A stretch of 6,640 nucleotides of DNA from assembly GCA_026393335.1 (NCBI GenBank), contig JAPLAJ010000101.1, positions 1-6,640 of the forward strand, read 5' to 3'. A program made the position numbers and the translations under genes. The first letter of the stretch is position 1; every line of letters begins with the position of its first letter. This DNA is from Rhodoluna sp. (lineage in GTDB: Bacteria; Actinomycetota; Actinomycetes; Actinomycetales; Microbacteriaceae). The notes beneath the pieces are model-generated. The model saw nothing but the letters and a program-made list of their open reading frames with translations, searched no databases and was not told the DNA's origin. This document shows, piece after piece, positions 1 to 6,466 of the stretch.

Positions 1-46
1 GCCTCGCATCAGCGCATTGCTTGCTGCGATTGTAGCCAAGCTCTAA
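1..46 (+). CDS. C-terminal end of a probable purine nucleoside phosphorylase (5'-truncated by the window edge)
   Basis: Only the last 14 codons are visible, read from base 2 and ending in TAA at 44-46: PRISALLAAIVAKL. This resembles the C-terminus I recall for actinobacterial trimeric purine nucleoside phosphorylases, where an Arg-Met-Gly-Ala-Leu-Leu-type helix closes the protein. Such an enzyme splits inosine and guanosine (and the deoxy forms) with phosphate into base plus (deoxy)ribose-1-phosphate. It lies two bases before the mutase gene on the same strand, so the two are probably cotranscribed and translationally coupled. Context fits well: adenosine deaminase on the opposite strand would make its substrate inosine. 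Fourteen residues are too few to prove the family, so the name rests mainly on the short resemblance and the neighbourhood. Confidence 0.5.
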   Translation, partial: PRISALLAAIVAKL

Positions 47-48
47 AG

Positions 49-1674
49 ATGTCTTTAGAAGAACTAACCTCTCAAGCATTAGCTTGGTTGAATCAGGATC
101 CAGATCCAGAAACTAGATCTGAATTACAAAAACTAATTGACACAAATGACCTAGTCGGCCTAGAGAGTAGATTTCACACCCGCTTAGAGTTTGGAACTGC
201 TGGTCTGCGTGGAGAACTTGGCGCTGGCCCTAACCGCATGAACAGAGTGCTAGTTGCCCAAACAGCAGCTGGCTTAGGGCAGTATCTACTCAACCAAAAC
301 CCGAAGGCAAGTGTTGTTATTGGCTTTGATGGACGTCACAACAGTGATGTGTTTGCTAAAGACTCGGCTGAAGTGCTTACCGGCATGGGCATTGAAGTTC
401 TTCTCTTGGATGAGATGTGCCCTACCCCACTAATCTCTTTTGCTACCCGAGCGCTAAAGATGAGTGCTGGGGTTATGGTCACCGCCTCACATAACCCACC
501 CAGAGATAACGGATACAAGGTTTACCTAGGCGGAGATTTCAACGGATCACAAATCATCACTCCGGTTGATAGCCAGATAGCTGAAGAAATAGCGAAGGTT
601 GCCCAAACACAAACCTTTAATTCTTTAGCTAAATCATCTGACTATAAAGTTATTGGTGCTGAGATTAGAGCGGCTTATATTGACAGTGCTCTTGCAGCTG
701 GTGGCAAGGTGATTAAGAAATCACTAAAAGTTGTATACACACCTATGCACGGAGTTGGTTGGGCAAGCATCGAACCACTGTTTGCTAGAGCTGGTTCAGA
801 AGGTTTGATTACTGTCGATGAGCAGTTGCAGCCTGATGGTGACTTCCCTACCGTTGCTTTTCCTAATCCAGAAGAACTAGGTGCGTTAGATCTAGCCATG
901 AAGTTAGCAAGTGATCACAACGCAGATTTGATAATTGCTAATGACCCTGATGCTGACCGAGTTGCTTTAGCTCTACCAACTGCTAATGGTTGGCAACGAC
1001 TAACAGGGGATCAAGTTGGACTTATTTTGGCTGATGAACTTGCAAGTAATGCAAAATCAGGCACTCTTGCCTGCAGCATTGTTTCTAGTTCTGTCTTAGC
1101 TAAAGTGGCTAGCCACTATGGCTTAGAGTTCAAAGCCACACTAACTGGATTTAAGTGGATCTCGAAGATTCCTAATCTCATCTTCGGCTATGAAGAAGCA
1201 CTTGGTTACTGCATTGATCCAGAGCATGTGGCAGATAAGGATGGCATCAGTGCCGCCCTACTACTTTCTAACATTGCTCGAAGAGAAGCAGCTAACGGTA
1301 GAACCCTTTGGGACCTGCTAGATGATCTGGGGAACAAGTATGGGTTCTATGCAACCGGTCAGATTTCTATTCGTGTAAGTGACCTAAGCATCATCAGTAA
1401 GGCCATGCAGTCAATTAGAACCGCTCCGCCAACCACACTTGCTGGTCTTCCTGCAGTCTTTACCGACATGAGTTTGGGTAGCCCAGAGCTGATGCCAACC
1501 GATGGTTTGAGATTTGATTTAGCCGATGGTCGAAGAGTGATCATTAGACCTAGTGGCACTGAGCCAAAATTGAAGTGCTATTTGGAGGCGGTCTCTGATT
1601 CGAAAGAGAGCGCTAAGGCTCTCCTAGATGCTCTAGAGCAGAGCTGCAGAGAGCTTTTGGCGGATTTCAGTTAG
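49..1674 (+). CDS. Alpha-D-phosphohexomutase family enzyme; phospho-sugar mutase, probable phosphopentomutase
   Basis: This 541-residue cytoplasmic enzyme has the four active-site elements of the family in order. The phosphoserine loop TASHNPPRDNGYK has catalytic Ser147, and the metal loop DPDADR spans 299-304 (Asp299, Asp301, Asp303). The sugar-recognition loop GYEEALGY covers 380-387, and the phosphate-binding loop RPSGTEPK covers 500-507. An N-terminal FGTAGLRG (48-55) is also typical. Length and the Glu-Glu-Ala-x-Gly sugar loop match the PGM2-like branch, which includes phosphopentomutases, better than classical phosphoglucomutase (Gly-Glu-Glu-Ser-type loop). With nucleoside phosphorylases on both sides, the likely reaction is (deoxy)ribose-1-phosphate to (deoxy)ribose-5-phosphate; phosphoglucomutase or phosphomannomutase activity remains possible. 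The ATG lies two bases after the preceding stop with no good Shine-Dalgarno, suggesting coupling. The last 14 codons, including the stop, overlap the convergent EIIB gene. Confidence 0.9.
   Translation: MSLEELTSQALAWLNQDPDPETRSELQKLIDTNDLVGLESRFHTRLEFGTAGLRGELGAGPNRMNRVLVAQTAAGLGQYLLNQNPKASVVIGFDGRHNSDVFAKDSAEVLTGMGIEVLLLDEMCPTPLISFATRALKMSAGVMVTASHNPPRDNGYKVYLGGDFNGSQIITPVDSQIAEEIAKVAQTQTFNSLAKSSDYKVIGAEIRAAYIDSALAAGGKVIKKSLKVVYTPMHGVGWASIEPLFARAGSEGLITVDEQLQPDGDFPTVAFPNPEELGALDLAMKLASDHNADLIIANDPDADRVALALPTANGWQRLTGDQVGLILADELASNAKSGTLACSIVSSSVLAKVASHYGLEFKATLTGFKWISKIPNLIFGYEEALGYCIDPEHVADKDGISAALLLSNIARREAANGRTLWDLLDDLGNKYGFYATGQISIRVSDLSIISKAMQSIRTAPPTTLAGLPAVFTDMSLGSPELMPTDGLRFDLADGRRVIIRPSGTEPKLKCYLEAVSDSKESAKALLDALEQSCRELLADFS
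1606..1623 (-). terminator. Weak terminator-like hairpin just beyond the EIIB stop
   Basis: On the - strand GAGAGC and GCTCTC form a six-pair stem around a six-base loop, beginning nine bases after the EIIB stop codon and followed by TTTCG. Position fits the end of the nucleoside operon. The stem is short and the T run is only three bases, and the site also encodes mutase residues, so it may be chance. Confidence 0.25.
1633..1674. other. Convergent 3' overlap of the mutase and EIIB genes, in codon register
   Basis: The last 14 codons of each gene, including stops, share these 42 bp on opposite strands. The + strand codon boundaries coincide with those of the - strand, so each mutase codon is the reverse complement of an EIIB codon. 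The mutase TAG stop lies opposite an EIIB CTA leucine (residue 78), and the EIIB TAG stop lies opposite a mutase CTA leucine (residue 529). Both genes are supported by family motifs, so neither is a shadow of the other. Confidence 0.85.
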
Positions 1675-1905
1675 GTCAAAGACGTGCTCGATTGGCACTA
1701 TCTTGCCTGGCAAATCTTCAAGTAAGGCAACTAGTTCAGGGGTAGTCAGAATGATATCTGCCCCGTCCCCATCTCTTTTGGCCTTAGTGATATCTGCTGC
1801 CACTACTTCTGCTTCAATTCCCATTGCTTCGAGAACTTTCTCGGCATTCATTTTCAGCAGCACTGATGTGCCAATGCCCATGCCACAAACCGAAAGAATC
1901 CTCAT
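1633..1905 (-). CDS. PTS EIIB component (lactose/cellobiose or ascorbate/galactitol EIIB-like), small stand-alone protein
   Basis: This 90-residue cytoplasmic protein starts MRILSVCGMGIGTS. That is the P-loop-like EIIB signature, with phosphocysteine Cys7 followed by Gly-Met-Gly-Ile-Gly-Thr-Ser. Residues 36-56 (AADITKAK then ADIILTTPELV) and the closing helix fit a complete EIIB of the UlaB/SgaB-like type, normally about 90-100 residues. EIIB takes phosphate from EIIA and passes it to a sugar bound by EIIC, but no EIIC is present here. The start must be the ATG at 1903-1905, because the next Met (residue 9) follows the catalytic Cys. GAAGG ends only one base before this ATG, a poor spacing, so coupling to the EIIA gene nine bases upstream is likely. 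It is the last operon gene, and its final 13 codons plus stop overlap the convergent mutase. The sugar is unknown; a regulatory role is possible. Confidence 0.85.
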   Translation of the reverse strand: MRILSVCGMGIGTSVLLKMNAEKVLEAMGIEAEVVAADITKAKRDGDGADIILTTPELVALLEDLPGKIVPIEHVFDLTEIRQKLSAALL

Positions 1906-1914
1906 ACCTTCAGT

Positions 1915-2358
1915 TTAACTAAGGTAAGCGCGAACTTCTGCCTCTTTGGTTGCATTGAGCAATATAGTTACCTTTTCTTCATCCATTAGTAACTGACTAA
2001 GTGCAGCCATCAAATCAATATGGCTGTCATGATCTGTTGCTGCCAATCCAATTACCAGTGAAACAGGATCATTTGATTGACTACCAAATTCAATTGGAGT
2101 TGAGAGAGTAACTAGAGATAACCCAGTCTCTAAAACAGAAGCTGATGGCCTGCCATGAGCGAGGGCAATGCCTGGAGCTATAACCATGTACGGTCCAAGC
2201 TCTTCAAAAGCCTGGATCATCTCTTGGGTGTATTCAGAAGTTGTTCTATTGCTATCAACAAGTCCAGCACCAGCTAGTTCAAAACTCTCTCGCCAAGACA
2301 GACATGCTTGTTGAAGTTTTATAGAGCCTTCGCCTAGTGCAGATAGAACCGAACTCAT
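1915..2358 (-). CDS. PTS EIIA component (fructose/mannitol/ascorbate-type, EIIA-2 fold)
   Basis: This 147-residue cytoplasmic protein has the normal length for a stand-alone EIIA of the mannitol/fructose/ascorbate class. The active-site segment VIAPGIALAHGRP (59-71) places the phosphorylated histidine at His68. A second conserved histidine sits in ATDHDSHIDLMAALSQLL (107-124), probably His113. EIIA accepts phosphate from HPr-His-P and gives it to EIIB, here encoded nine bases downstream. The ATG is two bases after the adenosine deaminase stop. The nearest purine-rich stretch (GAGG) is 13 bases from the start, so coupled translation is likely. Closest functional analogy is UlaC-UlaB, but no transporter EIIC lies within the window and the surrounding genes handle nucleosides. 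The EIIA fold is also used in regulatory proteins (PtsN-like), so a signalling role cannot be excluded. Family assignment is firm; substrate is unknown. Confidence 0.88.
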   Translation of the reverse strand: MSSVLSALGEGSIKLQQACLSWRESFELAGAGLVDSNRTTSEYTQEMIQAFEELGPYMVIAPGIALAHGRPSASVLETGLSLVTLSTPIEFGSQSNDPVSLVIGLAATDHDSHIDLMAALSQLLMDEEKVTILLNATKEAEVRAYLS

Positions 2359-2360
2359 TG

Positions 2361-3449
2361 TTACTGAGCAGCCTCATAAGCATCAGATATACGCTCAATG
2401 ATTTCTGCTCTGACATCCATGTCCATAAACCCTGCGTTAGCAGCGTTTAGTTGAAAGAGTTCAAGATCATCAAGATCATAACCAAATGTTTCAGTTAGAA
2501 GTTCAAGTTCTCTTGTCAGAGTTGTTCCACTCATCAAACGGTTATCGGTGTTCACAGTTACGTTGAAACCAAGGCCATAAAGAATGTCGAACGGGTGATC
2601 ACTCATCTGAGGCTGTTCGATATCAGGTAGTGCACCTGTTTGAAGGTTTGATGAAGGGCTTAGCTCTAATGCAATACCACGTTCTAATACCCAAGCTGCA
2701 ATATCCCCTAGGGCTTTCTGGTTCTCATCTTCTGCATCAACAAAGATGTCTTCAATAATGCGAACACCGTGACCTAAACGAAGAGTTCTACCATCAACCA
2801 GTGCATCTTTGATTGAGTCCCTACCAGCGCCTTCACCAGCGTGCAGGGTAACCGGCATCAGTTGCTCATTGAGCCACTTGAATGCTTCAGCATGACGAGA
2901 TGGGCTAAAGCCAGCCTCTGGACCTGCATAGTCAAAGCCAACAACGCCGCGATCACGGTAGGCAACAGCCAGTTCAGCAATCTCTTGAGCCCTGTTGTTT
3001 TGTCTCATAGCAGTTACTAGCTGACCTGTGACTAGATAGCCGCCCTTAGCTTCAACTTCTGCTCTACCCTGGCTTAGGCCCTCTTCAACGTATTCAACTA
3101 CCTCTTCAAGAGTTAGGCCCTTTTCAAGATGCTGCTCTGGTGCGTAACGTACCTCACCGTATATCACGCCATCGGCTGCTAGATCTAGGGCAAATTCTCG
3201 AGCTACTCGAATGAGGCCTTCTTTGGTTTGCATAACTGCACAGGTGTGCACAAAAGTTTCTAGGTATCTTTCCAAAGAACCTGAATCACAGGATTCTAAG
3301 AACCACTGGCGCAAGTCTTTGGCATTATCGGCAGGAAGCTTATGTCCAATCTCTGCTGCAAGCTCAACGATGGTTTGTGGACGAAGTCCACCATCTAGGT
3401 GATCGTGCAGTGAAACCTTAGGTAGCGCTTGGATATTTAGATTAGACAT
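2361..3449 (-). CDS. add: Adenosine deaminase
   Basis: This 362-residue cytoplasmic zinc hydrolase converts adenosine and 2'-deoxyadenosine to (deoxy)inosine and ammonia. Visible metal and catalytic residues are SLHDHLDGG with His15 and His17, TLHAGEG with zinc ligand His203 and catalytic Glu206, LGHG with His227, and NTDN with zinc ligand Asp302. DYAGPEAG (173-180) matches the substrate-binding segment, which is Leu-Ala-Gly-Asp/Asn-Glu in other members. Position 303 is Asn where mammalian and E. coli enzymes have a second Asp; I recall this as usual in actinobacterial Add (NTDNRLMSGT). Length is near the family norm of 330-365. The ATG is 14 bases after the deoA stop, with AAGAGA about nine bases upstream as a weak Shine-Dalgarno. 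Its product inosine would be used by the purine phosphorylase thought to end at the left edge. Confidence 0.96.
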   Translation of the reverse strand: MSNLNIQALPKVSLHDHLDGGLRPQTIVELAAEIGHKLPADNAKDLRQWFLESCDSGSLERYLETFVHTCAVMQTKEGLIRVAREFALDLAADGVIYGEVRYAPEQHLEKGLTLEEVVEYVEEGLSQGRAEVEAKGGYLVTGQLVTAMRQNNRAQEIAELAVAYRDRGVVGFDYAGPEAGFSPSRHAEAFKWLNEQLMPVTLHAGEGAGRDSIKDALVDGRTLRLGHGVRIIEDIFVDAEDENQKALGDIAAWVLERGIALELSPSSNLQTGALPDIEQPQMSDHPFDILYGLGFNVTVNTDNRLMSGTTLTRELELLTETFGYDLDDLELFQLNAANAGFMDMDVRAEIIERISDAYEAAQ

Positions 3450-3463
3450 TAATTCATTTCTCT

Positions 3464-4753
3464 TTATGCGTTGATACTGTCAAGGATAAGCGGTGTGTAA
3501 CTCGATGAGGCTGAATCCTCAATCTTGATTCCACCTTCAAGAGCATCAATTGCTCTCTCAAAGCGTTCTGCTTCATCAGTGTAAAGGGTAAGCAGTGGTT
3601 GACCCTTCTCAATCTTCTCTCCACGCTTAGCGTGAATAATGATTCCTGCACCGAATTGAACTGGATCTTCTTTACGAGCACGACCTGCACCCAGTCGCCA
3701 TGATGCTGTTCCAACAGCTAGTGCATCTAGTTCGTTTACGAAACCAGAAGCTTCAGCCAAGATTACGTGCTCATGCTTGGCAACCTGCATCTTTGCAGTT
3801 GGGTCACCGTGCTGTGCTCTAATCATTTCGTTCCACTTATCCATGGCACGACCATCCTTTAGCGCTGCTGCAACATCCACATCGCTCTTACCTGAAAGTC
3901 GAAGCATTTCTGTAGCAAGGGCAACCGTGATATCAATTAGGTCTTGAGATCCACCACCAGCAAGAACTTCAACAGCCTCTTCAACTTCTAAGGCGTTACC
4001 CACCTTGCGACCTAGTGGTGTTGACATATCGGTAAGTAGTGCGCTGGTCTTCACTCCTGCATCAGCACCTAATTGAGTAAGAACTTGAGCCAGTTCCCTT
4101 GCTCGATCTAGGTTTTTCATGAAGGCACCTGAGCCAACCTTCACATCAAGCACCAGCGAGGAGGTGCCTTCAGCAATCTTCTTGCTCATAATTGAGCTAG
4201 CAATAAGAGGGATGGCCTCAACAGTGCCAGTGACATCACGAAGGGCATAGAGCTTCTTATCAGCAGGGGCAAGGCCTGCACCAGCGGCACAAATAACAGC
4301 GTTAACCTGCTGAAGCTGGTCAAACATTTGCTGGTTGGTAAGTGTAGCCTGCCATCCAGGAATGGCCTCAAGCTTGTCTAAGGTTCCGCCAGTGTGACCT
4401 AAGCCACGACCACTTAGTTGTGGAACAGCAACTCCGAAGACAGCCACAAGAGGCGCGAGCATCAAGGTGATCTTGTCGCCCACTCCTCCAGTTGAGTGCT
4501 TGTCAGCAGTTGGCATAGTAAGTGAGCTGAAATCTAATCTTTCACCGGTAGCAATCATTGCCAAAGTTAGATCTTTGATTTCTCTTCTATTCATTCCATT
4601 TAGCAAGATAGCCATAGCCATGGCAGACATTTGTTCATCGGCAACTACGCCGTTGGTGTAATTAGTAACAAGCCAATTAATCTGCTCGGTTGTAAGTTCT
4701 TGTTTCTCACGCTTAGCAACAATTAGTTCAACAGCGGAAAATTCTTTAGACAC
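3464..4753 (-). CDS. deoA: Thymidine phosphorylase / pyrimidine nucleoside phosphorylase (GTG start)
   Basis: This 429-residue cytoplasmic enzyme cleaves thymidine or (deoxy)uridine with phosphate to the base and (deoxy)ribose-1-phosphate. It has the three usual parts: a helical domain, a phosphate-binding glycine-rich alpha/beta domain and a C-terminal barrel. KHSTGGVGDK is at 85-94 and the family signature SGRGLGHTGGTLDKLE at 114-129. Arg172, Ser187 and Lys191 (in LRDVTGTV and SSIMSKK) align with E. coli Arg171, Ser186 and Lys190, which bind the base. VLDVKVGSGAFMK is at 201-213. The codon at 4751-4753 is GTG; it is chosen because AGGA sits six bases upstream, overlapping the cdd stop, and the N-terminus matches the family. 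Residue 112 is Gln, where thymidine-specific enzymes have a hydrophobic residue and broad pyrimidine phosphorylases have Lys, so uridine use is undecided. It would use products of Cdd, eight bases upstream. Confidence 0.95.
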   Translation of the reverse strand: MSKEFSAVELIVAKREKQELTTEQINWLVTNYTNGVVADEQMSAMAMAILLNGMNRREIKDLTLAMIATGERLDFSSLTMPTADKHSTGGVGDKITLMLAPLVAVFGVAVPQLSGRGLGHTGGTLDKLEAIPGWQATLTNQQMFDQLQQVNAVICAAGAGLAPADKKLYALRDVTGTVEAIPLIASSIMSKKIAEGTSSLVLDVKVGSGAFMKNLDRARELAQVLTQLGADAGVKTSALLTDMSTPLGRKVGNALEVEEAVEVLAGGGSQDLIDITVALATEMLRLSGKSDVDVAAALKDGRAMDKWNEMIRAQHGDPTAKMQVAKHEHVILAEASGFVNELDALAVGTASWRLGAGRARKEDPVQFGAGIIIHAKRGEKIEKGQPLLTLYTDEAERFERAIDALEGGIKIEDSASSSYTPLILDSINA

Positions 4754-4759
4754 TTGAGT

Positions 4760-4763
4760 TCCT
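4760..4763 (-). promoter_or_regulatory. Ribosome binding site that decides the GTG start of deoA
   Basis: AGGA on the - strand overlaps the cdd stop codon (TAGGA) and ends six bases before GTG at 4751-4753. The spacing supports GTG as the true start. Placement on the stop codon suggests that ribosomes finishing cdd can restart on deoA. Confidence 0.6.
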
Positions 4764-5181
4764 AGTTTCTTTCATCTGCGCCGAAACCTTCGGCTAGGTC
4801 CCTAGGACCAAATGCATCAGGCAGAACCTGTTCAATAGTTTTGATTCCTGAAACTGTTTGCAACAGCATTCCCTCTTTTGAGTGTTCAAACAGAAGCTGA
4901 CGACATCTACCGCAAGGCATCAAAATGTTCTCTGCCCCATCAACACAGTAGAAAGCAACTAGCTTGCCGCCACCGGTCATACTCAGATTGCTAACTAGTC
5001 CACACTCAGCACACAGCCCAACACCGTAACTAGCATTTTCAACATTGCAGCCAGAGACAATTCGACCATCATCAACTAGAGCAGCAGCTCCAACTGGGAA
5101 GTGACTGTATGGAGCATATGCTTTTTGCATTGCCTTGATGGCTGCATCTTTAAGTAGATCCCAATTAATATCTTGAGTCAT
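4762..5181 (-). CDS. cdd: Cytidine deaminase (small tetrameric type)
   Basis: This 139-residue zinc enzyme converts cytidine and deoxycytidine to uridine and deoxyuridine. Key residues are visible. FPVGAA is at 28-33 and GCNVENASYG (44-53) contains Asn46 and Glu48, which hold the ribose. CAE gives zinc ligand Cys57 and catalytic Glu59. PCGRCRQ supplies zinc ligands Cys90 and Cys93, so three cysteines bind zinc as in the homotetrameric class and unlike the longer dimeric E. coli enzyme. The length is usual for this class. The ATG at 5179-5181 has AAAGGG eight bases upstream, lying within the last codons of the permease gene; the gap to that gene is four bases. Its position between nucleoside permeases and deoA fits channelling imported cytidine into uridine for phosphorolysis. 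Confident call. Confidence 0.96.
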   Translation of the reverse strand: MTQDINWDLLKDAAIKAMQKAYAPYSHFPVGAAALVDDGRIVSGCNVENASYGVGLCAECGLVSNLSMTGGGKLVAFYCVDGAENILMPCGRCRQLLFEHSKEGMLLQTVSGIKTIEQVLPDAFGPRDLAEGFGADERN

Positions 5182-5185
5182 TGTC

Positions 5186-6466
5186 TTAGCCCTTTACATA
5201 TGGTTGGCCGGAGGCTGCTGGTGGTTTCACTCTTCCAGCAAAACCAGCTACTGCCACCAAGGTCACTAGGTAAGGAACCATAGTGATGAAGTCAACCGGG
5301 ATACCAGGAGAGACCTGGTTTGCCCAGACTTTGAGAATGATTGTGAAACCGAAAAGCAATGCTCCTAGAGTCACATAGATTGGCTGCCAGCGACCCAGAA
5401 TAACAACCGCAAGGGCAATAAAACCAAGGCCTGCAGACATTTCACGACCAAATGAGCCTACGTTTCCAAGAGTTAGCGAAGCACCACCTAACCCTGCAAC
5501 AGCACCTCCGATAGTTACCCACCAGAATCTGGTTCTACCCACGTTGATTCCAACTGTGTCAGCAGCTAGTGGATGTTCACCAACGGCACGTGCACGAAGA
5601 CCAAGCTTGGTTCTGAATAACACATACCAAAGCAATGGCACAAGAATGAACATCAAATAAACGGTAATTCTGTTGTTGAACAGAACCTGACCTAGAACAG
5701 GAATCTCTGACAGCAAAGGAATTGGTAGCTTCTCAAAAGTTCCAGGGAAGTTGCGGTTAATGCTGTCATCGTCAACCCAAGCTGAATACAAGAAGTTGGT
5801 AACTCCTATAACCAAAACGTTTAGCAGCACACCGATAATGATCTGCTCAACTAGGTACTTGATTGCAAGAGATGCAAGAACCATGGACAGTAAACCTGCC
5901 GCAATCATCGCTGCAATCATTCCGATGTATAAGTTGCCAGTCATGGTACCTAGCACCGCTGAAACAAATGCACCGGTTAGTAGCTGACCTTCGATGGCAA
6001 TGTTTACAACACCAACACGCTCAGACATGATGCCAGCCATTCCACCAAAAATAAGTGGGATAGCTAATACCAAAGTGTTACCCAAAATGAAAATCATTTG
6101 CACACCTTGGGTTGCTTCAGTAGCCAACCAACCAAGCAGGGCCATCATCGCACCTAAAGAATAGATTGCAATTAGCCATACCGGAGTTCTTCTTCCACGA
6201 AGGCTTAGAACAATCGAGAGTAAGCCGATAAGCAGTAGCACTGCTCCAACAAATGTGCAGAAGAGCATTGAGTTGACAACAAACGGTGGAAGTTGAATTG
6301 CCTCACGCTTATCGCTCCAGACAAAACTGATGTCTCCTGCTTTGCCTAGGAATCCGAAGAAAACTAATACAACGAAAGCTGCAACTACCAATGTGATTGG
6401 AGTTTTAAGACTTGGCTTTGTTTCAGCCGATGAAAACATTCCTGGAGTGACTTCTACATTTTTCAT
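5186..6466 (-). CDS. Nucleoside-type ABC transporter permease (BPD_transp_2 family, NupQ/YufQ-like)
   Basis: This 426-residue inner-membrane protein is one of two permease subunits of a BMP-type nucleoside importer. Its core has the family marks MSERVGVVNIAIEGQLL (147-163) and the cytoplasmic loop LRARAVGEHPLAADTVGINV (290-309), which should contact the ATPase. Hydrophobic stretches lie near 23-41, 66-88, 96-115, 125-145, 153-172, 180-200, 205-226, 268-284, 314-333, 344-358, 362-380 and 394-411. The first 120 or so residues, with about three hydrophobic segments and a polar loop (41-60), precede the conserved core and make it roughly 100 residues longer than B. subtilis NupQ. Its ATG overlaps the previous gene's TAA (TAATG) and has a strong Shine-Dalgarno. 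Followed by nucleoside-degrading enzymes, it most likely imports nucleosides; the exact substrates are not readable. The ATPase and lipoprotein genes are expected beyond the right edge. Confidence 0.9.
   Translation of the reverse strand: MKNVEVTPGMFSSAETKPSLKTPITLVVAAFVVLVFFGFLGKAGDISFVWSDKREAIQLPPFVVNSMLFCTFVGAVLLLIGLLSIVLSLRGRRTPVWLIAIYSLGAMMALLGWLATEATQGVQMIFILGNTLVLAIPLIFGGMAGIMSERVGVVNIAIEGQLLTGAFVSAVLGTMTGNLYIGMIAAMIAAGLLSMVLASLAIKYLVEQIIIGVLLNVLVIGVTNFLYSAWVDDDSINRNFPGTFEKLPIPLLSEIPVLGQVLFNNRITVYLMFILVPLLWYVLFRTKLGLRARAVGEHPLAADTVGINVGRTRFWWVTIGGAVAGLGGASLTLGNVGSFGREMSAGLGFIALAVVILGRWQPIYVTLGALLFGFTIILKVWANQVSPGIPVDFITMVPYLVTLVAVAGFAGRVKPPAASGQPYVKG
5190..5195 (-). promoter_or_regulatory. 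Ribosome binding site of cdd
   Basis: AAAGGG on the - strand lies eight bases before the cdd ATG and within the permease's closing Lys-Gly codons. Good motif and spacing support the chosen start. Confidence 0.65.

Noticed and set aside
1104..1117. 14-bp perfect palindrome AGTGGCTAGCCACT inside the mutase gene, considered as an operator
   Set aside because: It is deep in a coding region, single-copy here and far from any start. About one such palindrome in a window this size is not surprising by chance.
1630..1658. GCTCT...AGAGC inverted repeat followed by TTTT, read as a + strand terminator for the mutase
   Set aside because: The stem is only five pairs with a 15-base loop, and the site lies before the mutase stop codon at 1674, so it cannot be its normal terminator. 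It is better explained by the coding overlap.
1703..1918. Open frame of 71 codons on the + strand antisense to the EIIB gene
   Set aside because: The opposite strand encodes a complete EIIB with the catalytic Cys signature. This frame is a serine/alanine/proline-rich antisense shadow without motifs.
3454..3714. Open frame of 86 codons on the - strand overlapping the deoA 3' end
   Set aside because: It lies wholly in another frame of deoA except for its last bases, has no recognisable motif, and its start has no supporting context. deoA is intact in its own frame.
4741..4770. Possible frameshift or fusion at the cdd/deoA junction because deoA has no ATG
   Set aside because: A GTG start with AGGA six bases upstream explains the junction, and both proteins are full length with all key residues.
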